DNA of 19,865 bases, taken from contig CAJURO010000014.1 in assembly GCA_910588985.1 (NCBI GenBank), forward strand, positions 29,670 through 49,534, given 5' to 3'. Both the position numbers and the translations under genes were made by a program. Positions 8,337-15,647 of the stretch are shown in pieces (position 1 is the stretch's first letter; the number at the start of each line of letters is the position of its first letter). Below the pieces are notes generated by a model that saw only the letters and a program-made list of their open reading frames with translations, did not search any database and was not told the DNA's origin. Source of the DNA: an uncultured Eggerthellaceae bacterium. Lineage in GTDB: Bacteria > Actinomycetota > Coriobacteriia > Coriobacteriales > Eggerthellaceae.

Positions 8337-8576
8337 TCACGACTGAAGACCAAACAGAAGCATCATTTTCTTGAATGCATCTCGTCTATCCAAGCAAGTA
8401 TCCGTTAGATATCCCTCTTCATGCCCCCATTCGGAAAGCCCCCGATAATAATACGTTTTCTTGGAATCCTCGATGATGAACGGAACGATCCCGAAGCGCA
8501 GGCATTCCTTTTAGACGATCAACCTGCCAACCCTACCGTTGCCATCTTGGAAAGGATGGATTTGCTCAAGCCTTTT
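8337..8576 (-). pseudogene. Decayed C-terminal fragment of a canonical Fic protein
   Basis: Read on the minus strand, one frame gives RLEQIHPFQDGNGRVGRLIV, a TAA stop at 8511-8513, then KECLRFGIVPFIIED and YYYRGLSEWGHEEGYLTDT, ending at a TGA (8337-8339). This is the catalytic loop (HPFQDGNGRVGR) and the following C-terminal helices of a class II-type Fic AMP-transferase, about 79 codons. Two stops (TGA TGA, 8577-8582) bound the fragment upstream, and I see none of the N-terminal domain. It is therefore a relic, not a frameshifted gene. It differs from the intact Fic at 8697-9611, which has the variant HPFFEGNTRT loop, so it is not a recent duplicate. It is too broken to make a working protein. 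Confidence 0.85.
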
Positions 8577-8601
8577 TCATCAAGCCTTTATATGAAATCA
8601 T
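8566..8601 (-). pseudogene. Eleven-codon ORF with strong RBS, possible XRE-regulator start
   Basis: ATG at 8601 is preceded by GAGGTG 6 nt upstream and encodes MISYKGLMKKA then TGA. Short XRE/Cro-type regulators often begin MISYKxLxK, so this may be the surviving 5' end of such a gene, truncated at the junction with the Fic relic. It overlaps the first codons of that relic in another frame. The assignment rests on a very short match. Confidence 0.35.
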
Positions 8602-8615
8602 GGTTATCACCTCAT

Positions 8616-8678
8616 ATCTTTACTTATTGCTTCATAATTGAATGAAAGTAAAGATTATTGCAACGCAAAGTAAAGATT
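8616..8678. repeat. AAAGTAAAGATT repeats, candidate operator
   Basis: Two perfect 12-nt direct copies of AAAGTAAAGATT (8645-8656 and 8667-8678) start exactly 22 nt apart, about two helical turns. A third copy is inverted (ATCTTTACTT, 8616-8625), 5 nt before the GAGGTG ribosome site of the 11-codon ORF. The position is that of an autoregulatory operator for the gene whose remnant follows. The binding protein is not known. Confidence 0.6.
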
Positions 8679-8696
8679 TCCTATTTATCGAGATGT

Positions 8697-9611
8697 TTAA
8701 GAAATGCTAAGAGCTCGTCTCGGAGACACATTGCGAAGAAGCGAAGGATCATCGAAGAGCACCTGAACCATGAGGTCCCTGGAACGCAAGATCTTTTCTG
8801 ATCCCGACAATGCTTGCTGCAAGAACAAAGCCAAATATGACAGGTCGGGAAAGACGTCTGCCTTTGGATTTCGATAATTCGCGCGAACAAGCGCGTTCCG
8901 AAAGAAGCATGAATGCTCTTCGAAAGGCTCATTCGTCACCTCATATCCAAGATCATTCAAATATAAAACCAGGAAAACAGCAATGGTTCTCGTATTGCCC
9001 TCAAAAAAGGGATGAGCTTGCCACATACGCGAAACGAACTGTGCAAGACGCTCCAGATCCTTCCCCACGATCGTGCGCCCATAAGAATGACCAGCCTCAC
9101 CTTCAAATGCCAGCTTGAGAGACGCATCAACCAAACTGGGATCAGCATAGACAACGCTATCTCCATTAAGGATGAGCTCCTGCTTCTGAAGCGGCTGATC
9201 CTTATGCTCCCCTGGTCGATAGATCTGAGCATCAAGATCCTGAAATAGGTATCCATGGATCCGATCAAGCATGATCGGGGAAAAGAGGAACGCACCCTTT
9301 GCAAGAAGCTCGGCAATGCGCAAGGAAACGAAATCTGCTTCCCGTTCTGCATTCGCTCGCGCCAACAAGTCATCATCAAGAACCGCATTAGAGGATTCCT
9401 CGTAATAGGCTTTCAGCAACTTTCCTGTCTCTTCGAGATCGCGAAGACCTGCGATGTTCTCTTGAGAAAGCTGCTCCAAACGTGAAGAAGTCTGCAAATC
9501 GTCCACTTTCTGCAAGCCCTGCGCGATGCTCCAATACTTACGGAGCACCTCTGGACGATCCTCTTCAGAACGAAGCTCATACGGGAAGTCTGAAGGCGCT
9601 TGAGCGGTCAT
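8697..9611 (-). CDS. Fic family protein, HPFxEGNTRT variant
   Basis: 304 residues. The catalytic loop is H200-PFFEGNTRT-209: His200 is the general base and Glu204 occupies the Mg-binding position. The canonical HxFx(D/E)GNGRxxR is altered: the second glycine is Thr207 and the last arginine is Ala211. The following VFLVLYLNDLGY and FRNALVRANY (237-246) fit a widespread subfamily sharing this loop. Fic proteins usually transfer AMP from ATP to Ser/Thr/Tyr of a target protein, some acting as toxins. The helix that normally carries the inhibitory (S/T)xxxE(G/N) motif reads EESSNAVLDDD (71-81), with no obvious inhibitory Glu-Gly. No antitoxin gene is adjacent: upstream is a terminator and tRNA-Glu. 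Activity and target are unknown. Confidence 0.9.
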   Translation of the reverse strand: MTAQAPSDFPYELRSEEDRPEVLRKYWSIAQGLQKVDDLQTSSRLEQLSQENIAGLRDLEETGKLLKAYYEESSNAVLDDDLLARANAEREADFVSLRIAELLAKGAFLFSPIMLDRIHGYLFQDLDAQIYRPGEHKDQPLQKQELILNGDSVVYADPSLVDASLKLAFEGEAGHSYGRTIVGKDLERLAQFVSRMWQAHPFFEGNTRTIAVFLVLYLNDLGYEVTNEPFEEHSCFFRNALVRANYRNPKADVFPDLSYLALFLQQALSGSEKILRSRDLMVQVLFDDPSLLRNVSPRRALSIS

Positions 9612-9623
9612 ACAGCCTCTTCC

Positions 9624-9652
9624 TATAAAGAAGGCTGCCCGAAAAGGCAGCC
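9624..9652 (-). terminator. Rho-independent terminator of the tRNA transcript
   Basis: On the minus strand, GGCTGCC, a 6-nt loop (TTTTCG) and GGCAGCC are followed by TTCTTTAT. The 7-bp stem is perfect. It lies 11 nt beyond the CCA of tRNA-Glu and just before the Fic gene start, so the Fic gene should need its own promoter. Confidence 0.8.
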
Positions 9653-9663
9653 CAGAAAAGTCA

Positions 9664-9740
9664 TGGTAGCTCCGACCGGATTCGAACCGGCGACCTCCGC
9701 CTTGAGAGGGCGGCGTCCTAAACCGCTAGACGACGGAGCC
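9664..9740 (-). tRNA. tRNA-Glu (anticodon CTC)
   Basis: 77 nt including an encoded CCA (9664-9666). The acceptor arms GGCTCCG and CGGAGCT pair, with one G-U at the end. The anticodon arm is CCGCC-CTCTCAA-GGCGG, giving anticodon CTC. The T arm is GCCGG-TTCGAAT-CCGGT. A terminator follows directly. The sequence at lower coordinates, against its 3' end, is the accessory island. Confidence 0.95.
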
Positions 9741-9839
9741 ACATTTGCGCTAAGCCAGTATAGCATTCCTTCGCAGATCTGCTTTAGAAAACCTACCAAC
9801 GTTCACGCTGAGCGCCTATGCGCAAGAGCCGAGAAAGAA

Positions 9840-9913
9840 TGGCTGGGGTGGAAGGAGTCGAACCCTCACATACGGCACCAGAAACCGCTGTCCTGCCATT
9901 AGACGACACCCCA
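9840..9913 (-). tRNA. tRNA-Gln (anticodon CTG)
   Basis: 74 nt including an encoded CCA (9840-9842). The acceptor TGGGGTG pairs with CACCCCA, with discriminator G. The anticodon stem GCGGT/GCCGT contains two G-U pairs, and the loop TTCTGGT gives anticodon CTG. It is on the same strand as tRNA-Glu, 99 nt upstream, and the two may be one transcript. Confidence 0.95.
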
Positions 9914-9959
9914 ATGCCTCACACTTTCACGCTCCTCTGGCAAACAAGCGCGGTTTACA

Positions 9960-9988
9960 ATGATACGAAAAGCTCAGAAGCTAGTCAA
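9960..9988 (-). promoter_or_regulatory. Sigma70 promoter of the tRNA-Gln (tRNA-Glu) transcript
   Basis: Minus strand TTGACT (9983-9988), a 17-nt spacer, and TATCAT (9960-9965). Transcription would start about 40 nt before tRNA-Gln. The -35 box overlaps the end of the thiamine pyrophosphokinase gene, whose stop is at 9981-9983. Confidence 0.7.
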
Positions 9989-10610
9989 GCGGATAGAAGA
10001 TAACGATCGTTCCCTCTTCAACGCCGATCATCACCGCTTCTCCCTTGAAAGCATTCGACAGTCCGAGAGACGTGCGATTGGTGAGCTCAACATCGTCTAG
10101 CTCCCATTGAAGCCCTCGCTCGAACACACCCTTCACCTTATCATTCAATGCGAAGACGGATACTGTCCCTTCCTCTCGAGCAGGCGACTCGAATACATCT
10201 GGGCCAGTCAAGAAGACAAGCAGCTCCCGCTCGCCTACCGCGCACACATTGATTCCCTCTTCGCTGAAATGCGCGAAGAGAGAGATATTCGCGAGGGTAT
10301 GGTCAAGCCTGCCTCCCAACCCTCCAAAAACGACAACATCAGTGAACTTGAGCTTCTTCGCGCGCAAGAGCGCAAGCTCCATATCCGACTCGTCCTTCTC
10401 GCAAGAGAATTGCACTGTGCGCAGACCATGAGGAACGCTACCATAGGAGTCAAAATCGCCCATAGCGAGATCAGCCTTGCGACCTACCTCTTCAAGCGAT
10501 CGTAAGCCACCATCAACGGCGATAACATAGTCGAACTCCCCCGCCTCGTCCATCAACGCAAATTGCTCTGCATTGAAATCCGACGCGCCAATAAGTGCGC
10601 AAACAGACAT
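9981..10610 (-). CDS. thiN: Thiamine pyrophosphokinase
   Basis: 209 residues from ATG 10610, chosen over an ATG seven codons upstream because GAGG sits 5 nt before it. The enzyme moves pyrophosphate from ATP to thiamine, making thiamine diphosphate in the cytoplasm. Family blocks in order are AVDGGLRSLEE (31-41), GDFDS (51-55), EKDESDMELA (71-80, with the Mg/ATP acidic residues) and GGLGGRLDHTLANI (96-109). The length is normal. No other thiamine genes are nearby, so it probably serves salvage of imported thiamine, which is inference. It is divergent from rnpB with about 45 bp between them. Confidence 0.94.
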   Translation of the reverse strand: MSVCALIGASDFNAEQFALMDEAGEFDYVIAVDGGLRSLEEVGRKADLAMGDFDSYGSVPHGLRTVQFSCEKDESDMELALLRAKKLKFTDVVVFGGLGGRLDHTLANISLFAHFSEEGINVCAVGERELLVFLTGPDVFESPAREEGTVSVFALNDKVKGVFERGLQWELDDVELTNRTSLGLSNAFKGEAVMIGVEEGTIVIFYPLD

Positions 10611-10641
10611 GCAAACCTCATTCAATAGCATTCTTCTTTGC

Positions 10642-10647
10642 TAGAAT
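10642..10647 (+). promoter_or_regulatory. Likely -10 box of rnpB
   Basis: TAGAAT, ending 7 nt before the probable first nucleotide of RNase P RNA (about 10654-10657). No convincing -35 is visible in the short gap to the divergent thiN gene. Confidence 0.45.
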
Positions 10648-10654
10648 ACCATGT

Positions 10655-11008
10655 GCGATGCGAGCCAGACGGTCGCGTGTGCAGTTGCACACGAGGAAAG
10701 TCCGGGCTCCACAGGGCAAGATGCCAGCTAACAGCTGGGCGGAGCGATCCGACGGAAAGTGCCACAGAAAAGAAAACTCCCTTGACGGCCTTTACGCCCT
10801 CAAGAGAAAAGCTGAAACGGTGCGGTAAGAGCGCACCAGCATGGCGGAAACGTCATAGCTTGGTAAACCCCATCTGGAGCAAGCGCAAATAGGAGCGCGA
10901 TATAGCTGCCCGCTATGCGTTCGGGTTGCGTGCTTGAGACGCCGAGCGATCGGCGTCCTAGATAAATGGCCGTCCGCGACAGAACCCGGCTTACAGGCTC
11001 GCTCGCTC
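10655..11008 (+). ncRNA. rnpB: RNase P RNA
   Basis: The catalytic RNA that trims the 5' ends of tRNA precursors. The conserved core GAGGAAAGTCCGGGCTCC (10692-10709) and its partner ACAGAACCCGGCTTACAG (10979-10996) are present. P1 forms between GCGAGCC (10660-10666) and GGCTCGC (10996-11002). The middle has the expected purine-rich AGGAGCG region and the size is about 350 nt. A short T-rich tract follows P1 (from 11007), so P1 may double as the terminator stem. The ends are estimated to within a few nucleotides. Confidence 0.95.
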
Positions 11009-11040
11009 TTTTATCCTTTTCGATCTTCCGATCAGCTGTT

Positions 11041-13170
11041 CTAGCCAAGCACTTTGAACTCAGCCATGTTGGCAGAAAGCAACTCGGTATAGATATCCTT
11101 CGTCAGGTCATTGCGCTCAATATCAAGCACCACGATGACCTTCGAATCAGATGCCTTGTAGTCCATGACGCTATCGCCGAACTCTTCGCGAAGCTGCTCA
11201 AGAAGCGTGTCGGCAGTTTCCTGGTTATCAACATTGACCGTTATAGTGCTCTCGATAAGGATGCCATCCTCGTCGAACACCGCCTCTTCCACCGCCTCAT
11301 GCGTCGATCCATCTGGTCCGCGCACCACATATGAATAGGTAGCAGTGTCGGCACCCGTCACTTCATACACAGCCGCAGGAGGCGCATCATTCGAGCCATT
11401 GTCTCCCTCAGGTGCTCCTGTACCCTCAAAATCAAGCAACCCGCTCACGAGCACGATGGCGAAAATACCGCAGAGTACCGCAACGACGATGAGGGTAATG
11501 CCAACGATGCGCGATTTTGTTCCCCGCTTCGCCTTTTCCTCAGCGAACGCAGGTTCAACTTGGCGAAGCGTTGGCTTGCGCACCTGCTCTGCGCCCTCAC
11601 GCATTGGAGGAGCAGAAGCTGGCGCTTCGTAGATCGGAGCAGAGGCCACTTGAGGCTCATCAAGCTCAAACAGATCCTCTTCGGTCTGCTCTTCCTCGGG
11701 AACATCAAACGGAATCTGCTCGATAACGCTCCCCGAGAGCGGCGGAAGAACACCCGAGGGTTGTCCATAGCGCTCCTCATCAGGCATTGTGAGCTCAGGC
11801 TCTATCGCACTGAATGAGGAGGTTCCGCTCAGAGGAAGCGATCGCTTCGTTATCTGAGGTGAAGAGGGCTTCTCTTCGTCATCGCTGCTTGGGCCGCCAG
11901 TTGGCTCCTTTTCGGTATCTTCCTCTGCGAAGACCTCATCAAGGTCATCAACATCGTATCCCTCATCGAAGGAAGAAGAGAAAGCATGCCCCTCGCCTGC
12001 TTCTTCGAAGCCCTCGGCGTCTTCCCCATCAAGCTCGTAGGCATCTTCTCCGTGCAGCTCAGCCGCATCTCCGTATCCCCCTTCCTCAGAGAAAGGTTCA
12101 GGATATGAAGCAGGAAGGTTCATCGCCTCGGAGGGCTCTGAGAACGTCTGGGAGTGATCTTGCGTGATGAGATGCGTAAGCGCAGTCGTGCTCTTTTCCT
12201 CAGCAAGTTGAATATGCGAAGCTTCGATAACGCTCTTCGCCTCATCATCGGCATTGTCATCTGTGAGCGGCTTGATGCTCACCTGCCCTGCTCGATAATC
12301 GGAGAAGCTCATACGCTTGGGAAGAGGCTTTGAGGCTGGCTCTTCTGAAAGGGGCGATGCCTGCGAGGGAGGCGCGAAAGAGGCGTTCTCCTGCGCGTGT
12401 GCAGATGCTTCCGAAGAAGGATATGTTATCTGAGATGCTAGCATCTCCTGTTGCTGAGCATCAGAAGACGATGAACGCACTTCAGAGACACCTGCAAGAG
12501 GAGTGATAGCAGCATGCGTGCGAGGAAGCGATGAGAAGGATGCCTGGCGCAGCCTTCCTCTCCCCTTCGTGCTCACAGGCTCTTGCTCTGCTTGCGGCGT
12601 CGGTGTTTCAGCTAAAGACGTAGCAGGCGCTTGTGCAGACATCCCTTGAGGCTCAGGCTCTTTCGAGCTATCCAAGAAAGCGGGGTCAGCGAGAGGTTGC
12701 TCTGTATGGAGCTCACCTTCAAAGGTGGGAATCACCGTGCGGCGACGTACGGAAGATGCCTGTTCTTCAGCTGCTGCTCCTGATGGCACGGTTTGCACAA
12801 CGCTTCTGTCCACTTCAGGAGATGAGATAGGCTTTTCAGCCTCGATACGTGCCTTTTTCGCCTCGATCTCACGAAGCTCTCGCTGCCACTGCTGCGATCG
12901 GATCTGTTGCTCACGACGCTGAGCTTCACGCTTGCGCTCCCGCCGCTCTCGCTCAGTAAGGAACGCATCAGGGCGCTCACCATCAGCAGGAAGAGAGTCA
13001 AGGCCAAGGGCGGAGAGAAGATCGATCGAAGGAGCAGGTTCTGAAGCGGCGCTCTTCTTCGCCGAAGAAGATGAGGAAGGAGAGGGTGATGATCCCCCTT
13101 CGCCAGACGGCCCGCCGACAGCGGCTATCAGATCATCTAAAGAGATGGAGTCGTTGGCTGCGTTGCTCAT
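11041..13170 (-). CDS. Single-pass membrane protein with disordered cytoplasmic region and paralogous C-terminal domain
   Basis: 709 residues; ATG 13170 has a weak GGGAT RBS. I do not recognise the family. Residues 1-20 (SLDDLIAAVGG) suggest a short helix. About 70-112 are highly charged (ERERRERKREAQRREQQ) and probably helical. From 115 to 550 it is low-complexity Ser/Pro/Glu with an acidic stretch (about 375-410) repeating ELxGEDA. One membrane helix (554-579) is preceded by basic residues (KAKRGTKSR), placing the large N-terminal part in the cytoplasm. A short linker leads to a folded ~98-residue extracytoplasmic domain (612-709). That domain aligns along its full length with the C-terminus of the gene at 13874: YxY, DG, FDxxG, then EEFGDS, SDSKVIVVLDIE and a final YTELL. 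The gene lies 28 bp behind the 193-residue gene, probably in one operon, and is convergent with rnpB. Confidence 0.85.
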   Translation of the reverse strand: MSNAANDSISLDDLIAAVGGPSGEGGSSPSPSSSSSAKKSAASEPAPSIDLLSALGLDSLPADGERPDAFLTERERRERKREAQRREQQIRSQQWQRELREIEAKKARIEAEKPISSPEVDRSVVQTVPSGAAAEEQASSVRRRTVIPTFEGELHTEQPLADPAFLDSSKEPEPQGMSAQAPATSLAETPTPQAEQEPVSTKGRGRLRQASFSSLPRTHAAITPLAGVSEVRSSSSDAQQQEMLASQITYPSSEASAHAQENASFAPPSQASPLSEEPASKPLPKRMSFSDYRAGQVSIKPLTDDNADDEAKSVIEASHIQLAEEKSTTALTHLITQDHSQTFSEPSEAMNLPASYPEPFSEEGGYGDAAELHGEDAYELDGEDAEGFEEAGEGHAFSSSFDEGYDVDDLDEVFAEEDTEKEPTGGPSSDDEEKPSSPQITKRSLPLSGTSSFSAIEPELTMPDEERYGQPSGVLPPLSGSVIEQIPFDVPEEEQTEEDLFELDEPQVASAPIYEAPASAPPMREGAEQVRKPTLRQVEPAFAEEKAKRGTKSRIVGITLIVVAVLCGIFAIVLVSGLLDFEGTGAPEGDNGSNDAPPAAVYEVTGADTATYSYVVRGPDGSTHEAVEEAVFDEDGILIESTITVNVDNQETADTLLEQLREEFGDSVMDYKASDSKVIVVLDIERNDLTKDIYTELLSANMAEFKVLG

Positions 13171-13198
13171 CTAGATCCCAAGAATACGCGAACGCCGA

Positions 13199-13780
13199 TC
13201 AAGCCCTGAGCGCAGACGAGAACGAAGCAGAGATAGCATTGCCGCGGCTTGCCCTATCATGCGCGATCAAACGTATGCCCAAAATAGCGAATGCGATGGC
13301 AACAACGAATGCAGCGACCGCAAATTCAACGCTTGAGGACTTTGCTACGATAGTGGTGATGGGACTGATCTGCGACTGAGCACGGGCCTCTTTCTCAAGA
13401 TTTGCAACCGTCACAGCCTGAGCACGCTTCTTTGCTGCGATCACTGCCGCCTCGTCGTCGAGTATGCCGGGACCAGTCGTCTCAGATATTGCGGGGTTCA
13501 CCTTGGAATAGACTCTGCTCGAAGACGCAGCTGCCGCTGCAACCGTCTCACCGCTCTTCTCTTCAGGAGCTGTGTATGCGCTATCAGAGACAGATGAGGA
13601 AAATGCTGTTGGATTCGCTTGCGTACGGCCGTCATCCCAGATGCTGACCGCGAAGCAAGGAACAGCATAGAACATGAGCGCAAGGGAAAGAACAAGCAAG
13701 GTCACGCCATAAGCACGACGCCCGCGACGCTTCCTTTGAATCTTCTTACGATAATGATGCGCATCCTTTTGATACAGCAT
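13199..13780 (-). CDS. Small membrane protein with extracytoplasmic Ala/Ser-rich loop
   Basis: 193 residues. ATG 13780 has a strong AAGGAG RBS 7 nt upstream. The N-terminus is very basic (YRKKIQRKRRGRR, 10-22) and precedes a hydrophobic segment (24-45) that is a signal anchor or a signal peptide ending near PCFA (41-44). About 105 residues of Ala/Ser/Thr-rich, partly helical sequence follow. A second membrane helix (150-172) and a short basic tail (HDRASRGN) come last. Both ends would be cytoplasmic if the first segment is not cleaved. I recognise no family. It lies between the two paralogous single-pass proteins, 28 bp before the 709-codon gene, which suggests a shared role at the membrane. 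Confidence 0.8.
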   Translation of the reverse strand: MLYQKDAHHYRKKIQRKRRGRRAYGVTLLVLSLALMFYAVPCFAVSIWDDGRTQANPTAFSSSVSDSAYTAPEEKSGETVAAAAASSSRVYSKVNPAISETTGPGILDDEAAVIAAKKRAQAVTVANLEKEARAQSQISPITTIVAKSSSVEFAVAAFVVAIAFAILGIRLIAHDRASRGNAISASFSSALRA

Positions 13781-13873
13781 CGCATTCTCCTTAATCGGTT
13801 GAACTGTGGTTGAGAATGGTTTGATGAATATAGTACCAGAAACTCGCAGAATTATGAAGCGATCGCGCAGAGT

Positions 13874-15628
13874 CTATTTGCGTAAGATAACGAGGTCTTG
13901 GACGCTATAGCGCAAGGTGTTCTCGTACTCCTCGCGATCAAGATGCAGCGAGGAATTGTCAATGGTCACCGTTGCCTTCGCCCCATCCATGGAATCGACC
14001 GTCAGCTTTGATCCGTAGTCATTCGAAAGGACGTCAACATACGCACGGCAAGCGGCATCGTTGGGGAACTCCATCTCCATTGTGGTGAACTCGCATGCCC
14101 CCTCAGCATCGAACGTCACCGTCTCCTCGACCGTATAGCTCGTACCATCTGCAGTAAGGGCTGTGTACTGATAGACGACCGACCCTGCAGATGCTGACGC
14201 AGACGAAGATGATGAGCTCGATGAGGTCGCTGAAGAGGAGGCAGCAGAGGAAGACGCTTGGCTGCTTCCCTCTCCCCCTTGTTCGGGAGCTGCACCGACA
14301 CCAAGCAAGGAAAGAGGATCGATCTGCTCGGTATAGACAAGATACCCCACACCTACCGCGATCACGAGCAACATGGCAACCATCGTAGCAATGAGCCCGT
14401 TGCGTCTCTTCGTGCGCGTCTTATCAGCCGTCTTCATCCCCTCTTCGATCGAAACAGGTGGCTTGTCGAATATCGGGCTCTCTTCAAGGGGCTTTTCCTC
14501 AGAAGCTGGCTTCTCATAGCTCGTCTGGCGCATTGCAACGCGATTCGGACCTGGCGGCATCTGATAGCGAGACGAGTAGTAGCCATATCCATACGGCATA
14601 TGCGGATTGCCATACATCATGGGATATCTGTTGAACGCAGACTGATAAGGATTAGCGGATTGATAGCGTTGCGCAAATGATCCAGGGTAGCCATATGAAG
14701 CTCCATAGGCACCATAAGGATAGCCGCGCCCAGCTTGGCCGCTCATTCCTACCTGCCCCCCCGATGGATTCGCGGGATTGTAACGCATATTATAGGGCGA
14801 TGACGTCAACCCCGACCCATACGGAGCTTGACCACCCCACGTTGAGGCGTTTTGCCCAGGAGGAGCTGTTATGTGCGAGGTTGCCGAAGTGAGATGCGGC
14901 GGGAACATCGTCGGCAATGTGTAGGAGCGGTTGCTACGCGGATTGTTCAGAGGCACACCCGTTGACGAACGAGCGGCACCGAATGGCCCTTGCTCGCTCG
15001 AAGAGGTACGTGCCCAAGTCAGGTTATTCGTCGAAGCGGGAGAGGCGAAGCTGCCCGTTTTGGAAGGCGTAAGCGCCCCGAGTGGAACAGACCGTGGCTG
15101 ACCAGGGCGCTTGAACGAGCTATCGGGAGGAGATATCTTCTTCGAAGGAAGGTTCATCGTCTTTGCGTTGAAGACGTTCGGCTTTTCCTTCTCAGTATCG
15201 AAGATGAGCCGATCGGGGAGCTTGGGAAGCGCTGAGATGAAATTCTCAAGATCGCCTTCCTTGGGCTTTTGCTTGCCAACCTTGAAGGGTCTCCGCTCGA
15301 TGCCATCCTTGGTCGTGCTCTCCTTCTCCTCATCTGAGGTGATGACGACATGGAGGAACGGATCCTTCGCAGGCTCCTCTTTGGGTTTCTCAGGTTCTTT
15401 CTTTGGATGGCCTGTGGCGAACTTGCGACTCTTCGGATCTACGTCGGATTTGAGCTTCTGGAATCCTTTGCCATCGCTCTTGGCGGTCTTCTTCGAAGAA
15501 GCGACCTTCTCCTCGTTCTCAAGTTTGGGCAGCGTGACATAAGCACCATGAGATACTGATTTGTCCTTCTTCAGTTTTCTGACTTCTTTGTTAGGGTCGC
15601 CCAACCTGTCAGTCCCCGTTTCGCACAC
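13874..15628 (-). CDS. Single-pass membrane protein with Tyr/Gly-rich disordered region and paralogous C-terminal domain
   Basis: I chose GTG 15628 (584 residues), with AAAGG 5 nt upstream. A longer reading from GTG 15712 would place a TATAAT box (15648-15653) inside the coding region and has no RBS. Residues 1-170 are Lys-rich with many Pro and Glu, and 170-270 are Ser/Pro/Asn-rich. Residues 270-362 are a low-complexity Tyr/Gly/Pro/Asn region (GYPYGAYGASYGYPG) like prion-like domains. A basic stretch (KTRTKRRNG) precedes the membrane helix (411-432). A Ser/Ala linker (about 452-480) then leads to a C-terminal domain (486-584) sharing pattern and length with that of the 709-residue protein: YQY, ADGTSY, VTFDAEG, DYGSKL, ATVTID and EYENTL. 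The topology is cytoplasmic N-terminus and outside C-terminus. Family and function are unknown. Confidence 0.85.
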   Translation of the reverse strand: MCETGTDRLGDPNKEVRKLKKDKSVSHGAYVTLPKLENEEKVASSKKTAKSDGKGFQKLKSDVDPKSRKFATGHPKKEPEKPKEEPAKDPFLHVVITSDEEKESTTKDGIERRPFKVGKQKPKEGDLENFISALPKLPDRLIFDTEKEKPNVFNAKTMNLPSKKISPPDSSFKRPGQPRSVPLGALTPSKTGSFASPASTNNLTWARTSSSEQGPFGAARSSTGVPLNNPRSNRSYTLPTMFPPHLTSATSHITAPPGQNASTWGGQAPYGSGLTSSPYNMRYNPANPSGGQVGMSGQAGRGYPYGAYGASYGYPGSFAQRYQSANPYQSAFNRYPMMYGNPHMPYGYGYYSSRYQMPPGPNRVAMRQTSYEKPASEEKPLEESPIFDKPPVSIEEGMKTADKTRTKRRNGLIATMVAMLLVIAVGVGYLVYTEQIDPLSLLGVGAAPEQGGEGSSQASSSAASSSATSSSSSSSSASASAGSVVYQYTALTADGTSYTVEETVTFDAEGACEFTTMEMEFPNDAACRAYVDVLSNDYGSKLTVDSMDGAKATVTIDNSSLHLDREEYENTLRYSVQDLVILRK

Positions 15629-15647
15629 ACTACCTTTGTTCTTGCTG

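Noticed and set aside
7012..9663. Possible att direct repeat of the tRNA-Glu 3' end marking an integrated element.
   Set aside because: Scanning the island by eye showed no second copy and there is no integrase gene. A repeat further left cannot be excluded.
9600..10003. Plus-strand ORFs with peptides such as GFEPATSALRGRRPKPLDDGAT.
   Set aside because: These are the reverse strands of tRNA-Glu and tRNA-Gln, a well-known false protein annotation.
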